64,000 bases of DNA, taken from positions 496,001 through 560,000 of the forward strand of contig NZ_CP053836.1 in the NCBI RefSeq assembly GCF_013201825.1, read 5' to 3'. The translations under genes and the position numbers were made by a program. The first letter of the stretch is position 1, and every line of letters starts with the position of its first letter. Below the pieces are notes generated by a model, which made no database searches, was not told the origin of the DNA, and saw nothing but the letters and a program-made list of their open reading frames with translations. Shown piece after piece: positions 34,311 to 42,565 of the stretch. The DNA is from Halarcobacter ebronensis. GTDB lineage: Bacteria > Campylobacterota > Campylobacteria > Campylobacterales > Arcobacteraceae.

Positions 34311-34991
34311 TTATGCTTCTTCGTTTGAATCAGGATAACAGAATCTGTATCCTCTTCTTCTGATAGTCTCAATTGTAGAAATATTTAATGGTTTATCCAT
34401 TTTTTGTCTAATTTGGTTAATTGCAACTTCAATTACGTTTGGAGTTACTAATTCTGGTTCTTCCCAAATTGCATCTAATAATTGCTCTTTTGAAACAATT
34501 TGATCTCTATGTCTAGCAAGGTGAGTTAATACTTCAAAAGGTTTACCTTTTAATTCAATCTCTTCACCGTTAAATTCAATTTTTTCTTCGTCTGGATTAA
34601 TTGAAAGTTGTTCAATCTCAATTACATTTGTTCCACCGAATCTTAATCTTGCTTCAATTCTTGCTAATAAAATATCGAAATCAAAAGGTTTTTTAATATA
34701 ATCATCAGCTCCTGATTTTAATGCTTCAATTTCTGAATCTTTATCGTCTCTTGCTGAAAGAATAACAACCGCAGTTCTAGAGCTTCTATTTTTAACTATC
34801 TTACAAAGTTCTATACCATCACCATCTGGCAACATCCAGTCTGTTAATACTAAATCATAGTTTCTAATATCAATGAAATATTCAGCATCTTTGTAGTTTT
34901 CAGCTGCATCTACTTGGTAACCAAAGTCAGTTAATCCCTCTTGCAGTGTTCTATTCAGCGTGATTTCATCTTCGATAATTAATATTCTCAT
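34311..34991 (-). CDS. hsrA: OmpR-family response regulator, HsrA/CosR-like with intact phosphoacceptor
   Basis: 226 residues. The receiver domain (1-115) has Glu7-Asp8, phosphoacceptor Asp51 (LVLTDWMLPDGDG), Ser79 and Lys101, so it should be phosphorylated. The DNA-binding half (PFEVLTHLARHRDQIVSKEQ and onward through RRRGYRFCYP) is, from memory, nearly identical to H. pylori HsrA (HP1043) and C. jejuni CosR, essential regulators of stress and housekeeping genes. Those orthologues have lost the Asp and have no kinase. Here both are present. TTTAAG-type repeats just upstream may serve autoregulation. Confidence 0.88.
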   Translation of the reverse strand: MRILIIEDEITLNRTLQEGLTDFGYQVDAAENYKDAEYFIDIRNYDLVLTDWMLPDGDGIELCKIVKNRSSRTAVVILSARDDKDSEIEALKSGADDYIKKPFDFDILLARIEARLRFGGTNVIEIEQLSINPDEEKIEFNGEEIELKGKPFEVLTHLARHRDQIVSKEQLLDAIWEEPELVTPNVIEVAINQIRQKMDKPLNISTIETIRRRGYRFCYPDSNEEA

Positions 34992-35321
34992 ATAGATTTC
35001 CCTTATTATTCGTTAGCTTAAATTTAAGTTAAGTTTAAACTTTGACGGAATTATATCATAAATTTAGTAAAAATTAAAGGTCTTTTAAGCTAAATTTTAA
35101 AAATTTGCAAAATTATGTTGGAAATTGTAAAAAATGTTAGTAAAAATGCAAAAAAATAGTTAGAAAATAATAATAAAATTAACTTTTATATTAAAAGAAA
35201 AATTTATCTTCATTAAAAAAATCTTAAAATGGCTCCAACTTGATTACTTAATTTTACCTAGTTAACTTTTTATTAGTAAAAAAAAGATAGAATAAGCGCT
35301 ATTAAAATTATAAGGAATATT
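34992..35321. promoter_or_regulatory. 330-bp gene-free spacer between the hsrA-like gene and the PEB4-type gene
   Basis: Divergent promoter region, very AT-rich. Near the regulator, at 35017-35040, lie a perfect 12-bp palindrome CTTAAATTTAAG and an adjoining TTAAGTTTAAAC, giving three TTTAAG/TTAAG half-sites in a row. A further TTTTAAGC lies near 35089. On the other side, TAGAAT near 35288 and the site AAGGAATATT precede the PEB4-type gene. No RNA gene is recognised here. Confidence 0.45.
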
Positions 35322-36143
35322 ATGATTAAGTTTAAAACAAAAAAAATTGTCACAAGTATAATAGCTACATTGGCTATTTCTGCTATCTCTTTAAATGCTG
35401 CAGATTATGGTTCAGTAAATGGTGAAGAGATAACTAAAGAAGATATTGCAATCGCACTTAGAAATCCAAATATAGATTTTGAAAAACTTCCAAAAAAATC
35501 AAAAAATCAAGTTTTAGATCAAATTGTTGAGAAAAAACTTTTAACAGAAAAAGCTATTAAAGCTGGTGTTTCTTCAGATGCTAAATATAAAGAGACTTTA
35601 GCAAAATTTGAAAAAGAGTTGGCTCTAGAGATTTGGATGCAAAATGAAGCAAAAAAAATCAAAGTTTCAGATAAAGAACTAAAAGATTTTTATGATAAAA
35701 ACAAAGATAAATTCAATGTACCAGCTACACTTGAAGCAAGACACATTTTAATAAAAGATGAAAAAGAAGCTAAAGATATTATTAAAACTTTAGATAAAGC
35801 AAAAGACAAAAAAGAAGAGTTTATTAAATTAGCAAAAGAGAAATCTGTTGGTCCTAGTGGTCCAAAAGGTGGATATTTAGGAAAATTCTCAGAGAATCAA
35901 ATGGTTGCTGAATTCTCTAAAGCTGCAAGTGCATTAAAAGTTGGAACTTATACAAAAGTACCTGTAAAAACTCAATTTGGATACCATGTAATCTATTTAG
36001 AGGGAAAAGAAGCTCCAAAAACTTTGACTTTTGATGAAGTAAAAGGGAAAATCAATCAAGTAATTTTTCAAGAAAAATTTCAAGATGAGATTAGAGCTCA
36101 GGCAGAAGAGTTAAAAACAAAAGCAAAAATCATAATTAAATAG
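35322..36143 (+). CDS. Periplasmic peptidyl-prolyl isomerase / chaperone, PEB4 (Cbf2) type
   Basis: 273 residues. A signal peptide (IIATLAISAISLNA, ending near residue 27) is followed by a SurA/PrsA-like N-terminal helical region and a parvulin isomerase domain at about 130-235 (TLEARHILIKDEKEAKDI, GPKGGYLGKFSENQM, FGYHVIYLEGKEAP). It helps outer-membrane proteins fold in the periplasm. The aldolase gene follows after 14 bp; C. jejuni has the same order (peb4-fba), which supports the identification. Confidence 0.92.
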   Translation: MIKFKTKKIVTSIIATLAISAISLNAADYGSVNGEEITKEDIAIALRNPNIDFEKLPKKSKNQVLDQIVEKKLLTEKAIKAGVSSDAKYKETLAKFEKELALEIWMQNEAKKIKVSDKELKDFYDKNKDKFNVPATLEARHILIKDEKEAKDIIKTLDKAKDKKEEFIKLAKEKSVGPSGPKGGYLGKFSENQMVAEFSKAASALKVGTYTKVPVKTQFGYHVIYLEGKEAPKTLTFDEVKGKINQVIFQEKFQDEIRAQAEELKTKAKIIIK

Positions 36144-36157
36144 TTCAGGAGAAACAT

Positions 36158-37225
36158 ATGGGTGTGTTAGATATCGTTGAAGCTGGTGTTTTAAGTGGTA
36201 GTGAAGCAAAAAAAGTTTTTGCTTATGCAAAAGAGAATAATTTTGCAATACCTGCAGTTAATGTTGTTGGAAGTGATTCTGTAAATGCTGTATTAGAAGT
36301 TGCAGCTAAAGTTAAATCTCCTATCATTATTCAGTTTTCAAATGGTGGAGCACAGTTTTTTGCTGGAAAAGGTCTTAAGAGTGAAGATGCAGCAGTATTA
36401 GGTGGAATAAGTGGTGCTCAACATATTCATATTTTAGCTAAAGCATATGGAATTCCTGTAATTTTACATACAGACCATGCAGCTAGAAAATTATTACCTT
36501 GGATAGATGGACTTTTAGAAGCTGGAAAAACACATTTTGAAAAAACAGGAAGACCTCTATTTACTTCTCATATGTTAGATTTATCAGAAGATTCATTGGA
36601 AGAGAATGTTTCAACTTGTGTTGAATACTTTAAAAAAATGAGTGAAATTGATATGCTAATAGAGATTGAACTTGGAATTACAGGTGGAGAAGAGGATGGT
36701 GTTGATAACTCTGATGTTGATAATGCACTTTTATACACTCAACCAGAAGAGGTTTGTTATGCTTATGAAAAACTAAGTGAAGTTGGACCAAACTTTACAA
36801 TAGCAGCTTCATTTGGTAATGTGCATGGGGTTTATAAACCAGGAAATGTAGTTTTAAGTCCAGTTATTTTAGATAACTCACAAAAATATATTCAAGAAAA
36901 ATTAAATCTTACTTCAAAACCAGTTGACTTTGTATTCCACGGTGGTTCAGGTTCAGCTCTTCATGAAATTAGAGATGCAATCACTTATGGGGTTGTTAAA
37001 ATGAATATTGATACAGATACACAATGGGCATTTTGGGATGGAGTTAGAGGTTTTGTAGCTAAGAACTATGATTATCTACAAGGACAAATTGGAAACCCTG
37101 AGGGTGAAGATAAACCTAATAAATCTTATTATGATCCAAGAAAATGGATAAGAGCAGGACAAGAGAGCATGATAGCTAGACTTGAAGTAGCTTATTCTGA
37201 TTTGTGTTCAATTGGTAAGAACTAG
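36158..37225 (+). CDS. fba: Class II fructose-bisphosphate aldolase
   Basis: 355 residues, the normal length of the FbaA type. Zinc and substrate ligands are visible: His in ILHTDHAARKLLPW, the acidic segment IELGITGGEEDGVDNSD, and FHGGSGSALHEI and KMNIDTDTQWAFW for phosphate binding. It splits fructose-1,6-bisphosphate to the triose phosphates, or works in reverse in gluconeogenesis, the likely direction in this group. Its ribosome site is CAGGAGAAA. The stop lies in a hairpin shared with the convergent exbD gene. Confidence 0.96.
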   Translation: MGVLDIVEAGVLSGSEAKKVFAYAKENNFAIPAVNVVGSDSVNAVLEVAAKVKSPIIIQFSNGGAQFFAGKGLKSEDAAVLGGISGAQHIHILAKAYGIPVILHTDHAARKLLPWIDGLLEAGKTHFEKTGRPLFTSHMLDLSEDSLEENVSTCVEYFKKMSEIDMLIEIELGITGGEEDGVDNSDVDNALLYTQPEEVCYAYEKLSEVGPNFTIAASFGNVHGVYKPGNVVLSPVILDNSQKYIQEKLNLTSKPVDFVFHGGSGSALHEIRDAITYGVVKMNIDTDTQWAFWDGVRGFVAKNYDYLQGQIGNPEGEDKPNKSYYDPRKWIRAGQESMIARLEVAYSDLCSIGKN

Positions 37226-37238
37226 TCTTTTGACTAGT
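37221..37238. terminator. Hairpin between convergent fba and exbD
   Basis: ACTAGTC - TTTT - GACTAGT, a perfect 7-bp stem containing the fba stop codon, with GTAAG and CTTAC outside it able to extend the pairing. Confidence 0.6.
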
Positions 37239-37240
37239 CC

Positions 37241-37627
37241 TTACTCTTTTTCTTCCGTAACTAAAGCTAAATTATTTAAATCATACTTTTGAAGCAAATC
37301 TAAAACCTTTGTAACTCTATCATATTTTGTATCTTTGTCAATTCTAATAATTACTGGTTTTTTCTTATTTTTGATTACTTTTAAACTCTCTTCTAATGAT
37401 TCAAAATTTACACTAATACCTCTAATTGCAAGTTTGTCTTGGTTTAATTCAATAAAGATTTGATCATTATCTATTTGGGCTGCTTTTGCACTAGATTGGG
37501 GAAGATTTAGCATCAAAGCCAACTCCTCTTTTTTGAAAACAGAAGTTACAATAAAAAATATCAAAAGTATAAAAACAACATCAATTACTGGTGTTAAATC
37601 TATACCAATAGGTTCTCTTCTTTTCAT
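37241..37627 (-). CDS. exbD: ExbD/TolR-family transport protein
   Basis: 128 residues. A single N-terminal membrane helix carries the functional Asp (LTPVIDVVFILLIFFIVTSV), and a periplasmic domain follows. With ExbB it converts proton flow into TonB motion. It overlaps exbB by 4 bp. There is no tonB gene in the window, so either a distant tonB is used or this pair serves a Tol-type or other role. The TonB-dependent receptor at the left edge would need such a motor. Confidence 0.92.
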   Translation of the reverse strand: MKRREPIGIDLTPVIDVVFILLIFFIVTSVFKKEELALMLNLPQSSAKAAQIDNDQIFIELNQDKLAIRGISVNFESLEESLKVIKNKKKPVIIRIDKDTKYDRVTKVLDLLQKYDLNNLALVTEEKE

Positions 37628-38100
37628 TTTTCAAGTAACTCTTTTTTTGCTTTTAATTCAATTGTATCAATTGTTGAAATAAAATAGTTATAGGCAAATA
37701 GATGGGGAATTGCAACAATTAAACCAGCAATAGTTGTAATAAGAGCAACAGAGATTCCACCTGAAAAAATTGTTGGGTCTCCTAAACCTTTTTGTGTAAT
37801 CTCTTCAAAAGCTTTAAATACTCCATAAACTGTACCTAAAAGACCAAGTAAAGGTGCAACAGAAGCGATATTTTTTATATAAGTAAGCCCAGATTCTAAT
37901 TTTTTAATCTCATACTCTATTTGTATCTCTAAAGTACTTCTATTTGTTAAATCAAGTTTTGATTTTATATTTTTAATCATTGCATTTTTTCTTGGAATTG
38001 TTAAAAATTTCCAAAGAATAATTGTAAACCCTATTACATTTAAAAAAATCAAAATATAGACGATGATTCCGCCTTTATCTATATATTCTACTAAATTCAT
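37624..38100 (-). CDS. exbB: MotA/TolQ/ExbB proton channel family protein
   Basis: 158 residues with three membrane helices. The family core VAPLLGLLGTVYGVFKAFEEI lies near residues 83-103 and GGISVALITTIAGLIVAIPH spans the last helix, including the channel Thr. The short length without an N-terminal extension is usual for ExbB of this phylum. The start has AGAGGATAT upstream. It is transcribed divergently from the PLP-enzyme gene. Confidence 0.92.
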   Translation of the reverse strand: MNLVEYIDKGGIIVYILIFLNVIGFTIILWKFLTIPRKNAMIKNIKSKLDLTNRSTLEIQIEYEIKKLESGLTYIKNIASVAPLLGLLGTVYGVFKAFEEITQKGLGDPTIFSGGISVALITTIAGLIVAIPHLFAYNYFISTIDTIELKAKKELLEK

Positions 38101-38133
38101 ATATCCTCTTATAATATTTTTCTCGTATTTTAG

Positions 38134-38139
38134 TATAAT
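38134..38139 (+). promoter_or_regulatory. -10 element almost touching the PLP-enzyme start codon
   Basis: TATAAT ends 7 bases before the ATG at 38147, with no ribosome site between. If used, transcription would start at or next to the ATG, giving a leaderless mRNA. Confidence 0.4.
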
Positions 38140-38146
38140 AAAGTTA

Positions 38147-39019
38147 ATGAATTATAAAAACTCACCAATAGAAAAAGTCAAATTAAGAGACAAAGAGATA
38201 TATATTAAAAGAGATGACCTCCTTGATGAAAATTTTTCTGGCAATAAAGCTAGAAAGTTTTACTACTTTTTACAAAAAGATATTAGTGGTATAAAAAAGA
38301 TTGTTGGTTATGGTTCCCCTCAAGCAAACTCACTATACTCATTATCTGTATTAGCAAAACTAAAAGAAGTTAAACTTGATTTTTATGTAAATCATATTGC
38401 AAGTTTTTTAAAAGAAAATCCCCAGGGAAATTACAAAGCAGCCTTAGAAAATGGTGCAAATATAATTGAAAAAAATGATTGTGACATTTTTGAATTTATA
38501 CAAAATAATCTAAAAGAAGAGGAACTTTTTATAGAAGAGGGTGGAAGAGTAAAAGAGGCTGAGTATGGTATAAAAATTCTTGCACAAGAGATTAAAAATT
38601 GGGCAAAAGATAATAAAATTGAGAATTTAAAAATAGCTCTTCCAAGCGGTACAGGTACAACGGCACTATTTTTACAAAAAAATCTTCCTTTTGAGGTTAT
38701 TACTGTTGCTTGCGTGGGGGGAAGCAGTTATCTTAAAAAACAGTTTTTTCATTTGGAAAAAGATGAAAAGTTTCATCCAAAAATAATAGAAATGCCTAAA
38801 AAATACCATTTTGGAAAACTTTATAAAGAGTTTTATGAGATTTGGAAAGAGCTTAAAACAAGTACCAATATTGAGTTTGATTTACTCTATGATCCTTTGG
38901 GTTTTTTAGCTTTAACTTCAAGTGATTATTTTGAAAATAAAAAGATACTTTATATCCATCAAGGTGGAATTTTAGGCAATAGTACTATGCTTGAAAGATA
39001 CAAAAGAAAATTTGACTGA
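38147..39019 (+). CDS. PLP-dependent enzyme of the ACC deaminase / D-cysteine desulfhydrase family
   Basis: 290 residues from ATG 38147 (MNYKNSPIEKVKLRDKEIYI); the longer frame runs back through exbB. The PLP-lysine region is FSGNKARKFYYFL and the phosphate-binding loop LPSGTGTTALFL. The family (fold type II, ACC deaminase-like) includes D-cysteine desulfhydrase and ACC deaminase, which share these motifs. The protein is shorter than the usual 330 residues, as in other Campylobacterota members, so I would not assign a substrate. No ribosome site is present. Confidence 0.82.
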   Translation: MNYKNSPIEKVKLRDKEIYIKRDDLLDENFSGNKARKFYYFLQKDISGIKKIVGYGSPQANSLYSLSVLAKLKEVKLDFYVNHIASFLKENPQGNYKAALENGANIIEKNDCDIFEFIQNNLKEEELFIEEGGRVKEAEYGIKILAQEIKNWAKDNKIENLKIALPSGTGTTALFLQKNLPFEVITVACVGGSSYLKKQFFHLEKDEKFHPKIIEMPKKYHFGKLYKEFYEIWKELKTSTNIEFDLLYDPLGFLALTSSDYFENKKILYIHQGGILGNSTMLERYKRKFD

Positions 39020-39079
39020 CCTATAAATTTTAATGAAGTTTTTGATACTATAAGAAAAAATTCATAGGGGAATTTCAAC

Positions 39080-41992
39080 TTGATAAAAAAACTTTTACTC
39101 TTTTTTTTGTGTGTACAATCCCTTATCTCTTCCGAAACAAATCTTGAAAAAATCTCTGTTCAATTAAATTGGAAATATCAATTTGAATATGCAGGATTTA
39201 TTGCTGCAAAAGAGGAAGGCTTTTACAAAGAAGTAGGACTTGATGTTGAAATAAAAGAGTTTAAAGATGGTATTGATATTGTTAAAGATTTAATGTCAGG
39301 ACAGAGTACCTTTTCTATTTATGATTTTTCTTTACTTAACTTGGAAAAAGGGAAAGATTCTTTAAAACTTATTGCCAACTATTTTAAACGTTCAGCTTTA
39401 GTTCTTGTTACAAAGCAAGATATTGTTACTCCTTTTGATTTAAAAGGCAAAAGAATAATGGCTGAAAAAAATGAGATGGAAGTTTCAACTTTAAATACAC
39501 TTTTTAAAAAATTTAATATCAAAAATAATGAATATAATTTTATACAACATAGCTACTCTGCAAAAGAGTTTATTGAGGGTAATATAGATGCCATGAGTGC
39601 ATATTTATCAAATGAACTCTATTATATTAGGAAATCAAATATTCCATATAATATTATTGATCCTCAAACCTATGGAATTTATGGTTCTGGAGTTAATGTT
39701 TTTACAACTTTAGAGACAACTAAACAAAGACCAGACTTAGTAAAAAAATTTGTTGAAGCTACAAATAGAGGTTGGGAATATGCCCTTAAACATAAAGATG
39801 AAATAGTTGATGTTATATATAACAAATACTCAAAAAGAAAAGAGAAAGCAGCACTTAGCTTTGAGGCAAAACAGATTGATAAACTTATTATGCCAACTAT
39901 TTATAAGATTGGTGAAGTTAATAAACAACTATTAAAAAGAAATTTAAATGAGCTAATTAGTGATGGTTTGATTAAAAATAATGATGTAAATATAGATGAT
40001 ATAGTTTTTGATTTTGGACAGAATAAAGATTCTGTTTTATCTTTGTCTTCAAAGCAAAAAGAGTATATAGCTAATAAAAGAGTTATTAATATGTGTATCG
40101 ATCCAAATTGGATGCCTTATGAAAAAATACAGAACGGTAAACATATAGGAATGACTTCAGAGTTTATGTCAATAATATCAGAAAAAATTGGTATCCCAAT
40201 AAAACTTATTCCTACAAAAACTTGGAAAGAGTCAATGGAGTTTGCAAAACAGAGAAAATGTGATATCTTCTCTCTTGCTTTAGCTACTCCAAGCAGATTA
40301 AAATATATGAATTTTACAACTCCTTATGTCTCTTTTCCTTTAGTTATAGCAACTAATACAAATGAGCTTTTTATTTCTGAACCAAGTAAAATTATAAAAA
40401 AAGAGAATGTAGGTATAGTTGAAGGGTATGCAATAAATGAACTTTTAAGAAGTGCTTATCCAGAGAATAAAATAGTTGATGTAGAAAATATTGAAGAGGG
40501 ATTAAAAAAAGTTGCAAAAGGGGAACTTTTTGGTTTTGTAGGTGCTTTGCCTACAGTTGCATATAATCTCCAACATAGGTATATTGGAGAACTAAAAATC
40601 AGTGGAAAGTTTGATTATAATTCTGATTTAAGTATTGGTGTTAGAAATGATGATTCAACTCTTTTTGAAATTTTACAAAAAGCAGTGGCATCAATAGATG
40701 AGAAGACAAAACAAGAGATAATCAATAACTATATCTCTATAAAAGTTGAATCAGGATTTGATTATGAACTCTTTTATCAAATGGGATTACTGCTTTTAAT
40801 AATAGGTATTTTTTTATTTTATAGACATCTACAAGTTACAAAACATAATAAAGTACTAAAAAAACAGCAGAAAAAACTTAATAAATCTAATACTGAGTTA
40901 ATTGAAACAAAAAAGAAATTAGAGAATTCAATAAAAGATTTTGAAGTAATGATTAACTCTGTTCATGAAGCAATATTTATTTTTGAAGATGATATCTGTA
41001 TTGACTCTAATGAAGTAGCTCATAAAATGTTTGGTTATGATTCAAAAAAAGATATTATTGGTAAACATATAAGAACCTTTGTTCCTATTGAAACCTATAA
41101 AGTTATTGCAAAAAATAGAACAAGCAATTATTATAAAAGTTATGAAGCTAAAGGTATAAAAAGAGATGGCACAATTATTGATGTTATAGCCAAAGGAACA
41201 AATGCAATTATCAACTCAAAGAGTGTAAGAATCTCTGTTGTTGTGGATATTTCAGAGACAAAACAGAAAGAACAGCTTCTTTTCCAACAGTCAAAAATGG
41301 CAGCAATGGGGCAGATGCTTGAAAATATTGCACACCAATGGAGACAACCACTTAGTTTAATTAGTTCCTTAGCTACGGGGATTGAGCTAAAAAGAGATTT
41401 AGGAATATCAACTTTAGAAGATGAATTAAAAGATTTAAGTAGAATAAATGAGACTTCACAGCACTTATCTGAAACCATAGAAGATTTTAGAAATTTTTTC
41501 AAAACAGATAAAAAGAAGATTGATTTTTCAATTTTAAAAGCAGTTGAAAAAAATATAAGTCTAATAGAGGGTATGTTAAAAACAAACTCTATTGAGCTTG
41601 TTTTTTTAAACAAAGAGGATATAACAATCAACAGCTATGAAAATGAGTTTACACAAGCACTAATAAATATTTTTTATAATGCAAAAGATGCTTTAGAAAA
41701 AGTTGAAGATGAGAAATATATCTTTATTGATATTAAAAAGAGTGAGAGAAATATAACTGTAAGTATCAAAGATAATGCTGGTGGAATAGATGAAAAGATA
41801 CTTAAAAGTATTTTTGAGCCATATTTTACAACAAAACATAAAAAACAAGGTACTGGAATAGGTTTATATATGACGCAGATGATTATTGAAAAACATATGG
41901 AAGGTTCAATAGAAGCAAGAACTACATATTTTAATTACAATGATAAAAGCTATAAAGGTGCAGAGTTTATAATGAGGCTGCCTTTACAATAA
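39080..41992 (+). CDS. Sensor histidine kinase with tandem NMT1 and SBP3 periplasmic binding domains and PAS
   Basis: 970 residues from a TTG start (AGGGG upstream). After a signal peptide (about residues 1-18) comes an NMT1/THI5-like binding domain (about 25-250, VQLNWKYQFEYAGFIAAKEE). A family 3 solute-binding domain follows (about 330-560, MCIDPNWMPYEKIQNGKHIG). There is then one membrane helix (about 567-585), a coiled coil, a PAS domain (about 620-735), the kinase helix with the phosphoacceptor in NIAHQWRQPLSLISSLATGI, and an ATPase domain ending GTGIGLYMTQMIIE. It looks able to sense two classes of small molecule outside the cytoplasm. No response regulator is adjacent. Confidence 0.9.
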   Translation: MIKKLLLFFLCVQSLISSETNLEKISVQLNWKYQFEYAGFIAAKEEGFYKEVGLDVEIKEFKDGIDIVKDLMSGQSTFSIYDFSLLNLEKGKDSLKLIANYFKRSALVLVTKQDIVTPFDLKGKRIMAEKNEMEVSTLNTLFKKFNIKNNEYNFIQHSYSAKEFIEGNIDAMSAYLSNELYYIRKSNIPYNIIDPQTYGIYGSGVNVFTTLETTKQRPDLVKKFVEATNRGWEYALKHKDEIVDVIYNKYSKRKEKAALSFEAKQIDKLIMPTIYKIGEVNKQLLKRNLNELISDGLIKNNDVNIDDIVFDFGQNKDSVLSLSSKQKEYIANKRVINMCIDPNWMPYEKIQNGKHIGMTSEFMSIISEKIGIPIKLIPTKTWKESMEFAKQRKCDIFSLALATPSRLKYMNFTTPYVSFPLVIATNTNELFISEPSKIIKKENVGIVEGYAINELLRSAYPENKIVDVENIEEGLKKVAKGELFGFVGALPTVAYNLQHRYIGELKISGKFDYNSDLSIGVRNDDSTLFEILQKAVASIDEKTKQEIINNYISIKVESGFDYELFYQMGLLLLIIGIFLFYRHLQVTKHNKVLKKQQKKLNKSNTELIETKKKLENSIKDFEVMINSVHEAIFIFEDDICIDSNEVAHKMFGYDSKKDIIGKHIRTFVPIETYKVIAKNRTSNYYKSYEAKGIKRDGTIIDVIAKGTNAIINSKSVRISVVVDISETKQKEQLLFQQSKMAAMGQMLENIAHQWRQPLSLISSLATGIELKRDLGISTLEDELKDLSRINETSQHLSETIEDFRNFFKTDKKKIDFSILKAVEKNISLIEGMLKTNSIELVFLNKEDITINSYENEFTQALINIFYNAKDALEKVEDEKYIFIDIKKSERNITVSIKDNAGGIDEKILKSIFEPYFTTKHKKQGTGIGLYMTQMIIEKHMEGSIEARTTYFNYNDKSYKGAEFIMRLPLQ

Positions 41993-42018
41993 AAATTAAT
42001 ATTTTACTTAACTTTAGG

Positions 42019-42024
42019 TATAAT
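42019..42024 (+). promoter_or_regulatory. -10 element of aroK-hisD
   Basis: TATAAT 29 bases before the aroK TTG start, in TTTAGGTATAATCTGC. Confidence 0.55.
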
Positions 42025-42052
42025 CTGCGCATTTGATATAAGGTAATTTTAA

Positions 42053-42565
42053 TTGGATAAAAAAAACAATATAATTTTAATTGGCTTTATGGGTGTTGGG
42101 AAAGGCACAATAGCAAGAGCCTTAGTAAAAGCATCAAATTATTTTGCAATAGATACTGATGATTTAATAGAGAGTGTTGAAAACAAAAAGATTAAAAAGA
42201 TTTTTAGTGAAGAGGGTGAACCTTACTTTAGAAACTTAGAAAAAAAGTGCGCACTTTGGCTTGAAAAAAATGTAGATAATACAATCATCTCAACTGGTGG
42301 TGGTTTTTTTAGACAAGAAAATATCCATAATATTGGGAAAATAATTTACCTGGAATCTAGCTTTGATGGTATTTTAAAAAGAATAAATAATTCAGAGAAT
42401 GCACAAGCAAAACTTAAAAAAAGACCACTTCTTACAAATTTAGAAGAGGCAAAAAATATCTATAGCCAAAGGGTTAAAGATTATGAAAAAGTTGCAGATA
42501 TTATAGTAAATGTAGAGAATAGAACAATAGAAGAGATAACAAAAGAGATATTAGGAAAGATGTAA
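42053..42565 (+). CDS. aroK: Shikimate kinase
   Basis: 170 residues from a TTG start with AAGG upstream. The P-loop is GFMGVGKGT and the shikimate-binding segments are IDTDDLIE and GGGFFRQ. The lid Arg lies in KKRPLLTNLEEA. It phosphorylates shikimate at position 3 in the route to chorismate and the aromatic amino acids. The next gene, hisD, begins inside its stop codon (TAATG), so an aromatic and a histidine biosynthetic gene are co-translated. Confidence 0.93.
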   Translation: MDKKNNIILIGFMGVGKGTIARALVKASNYFAIDTDDLIESVENKKIKKIFSEEGEPYFRNLEKKCALWLEKNVDNTIISTGGGFFRQENIHNIGKIIYLESSFDGILKRINNSENAQAKLKKRPLLTNLEEAKNIYSQRVKDYEKVADIIVNVENRTIEEITKEILGKM

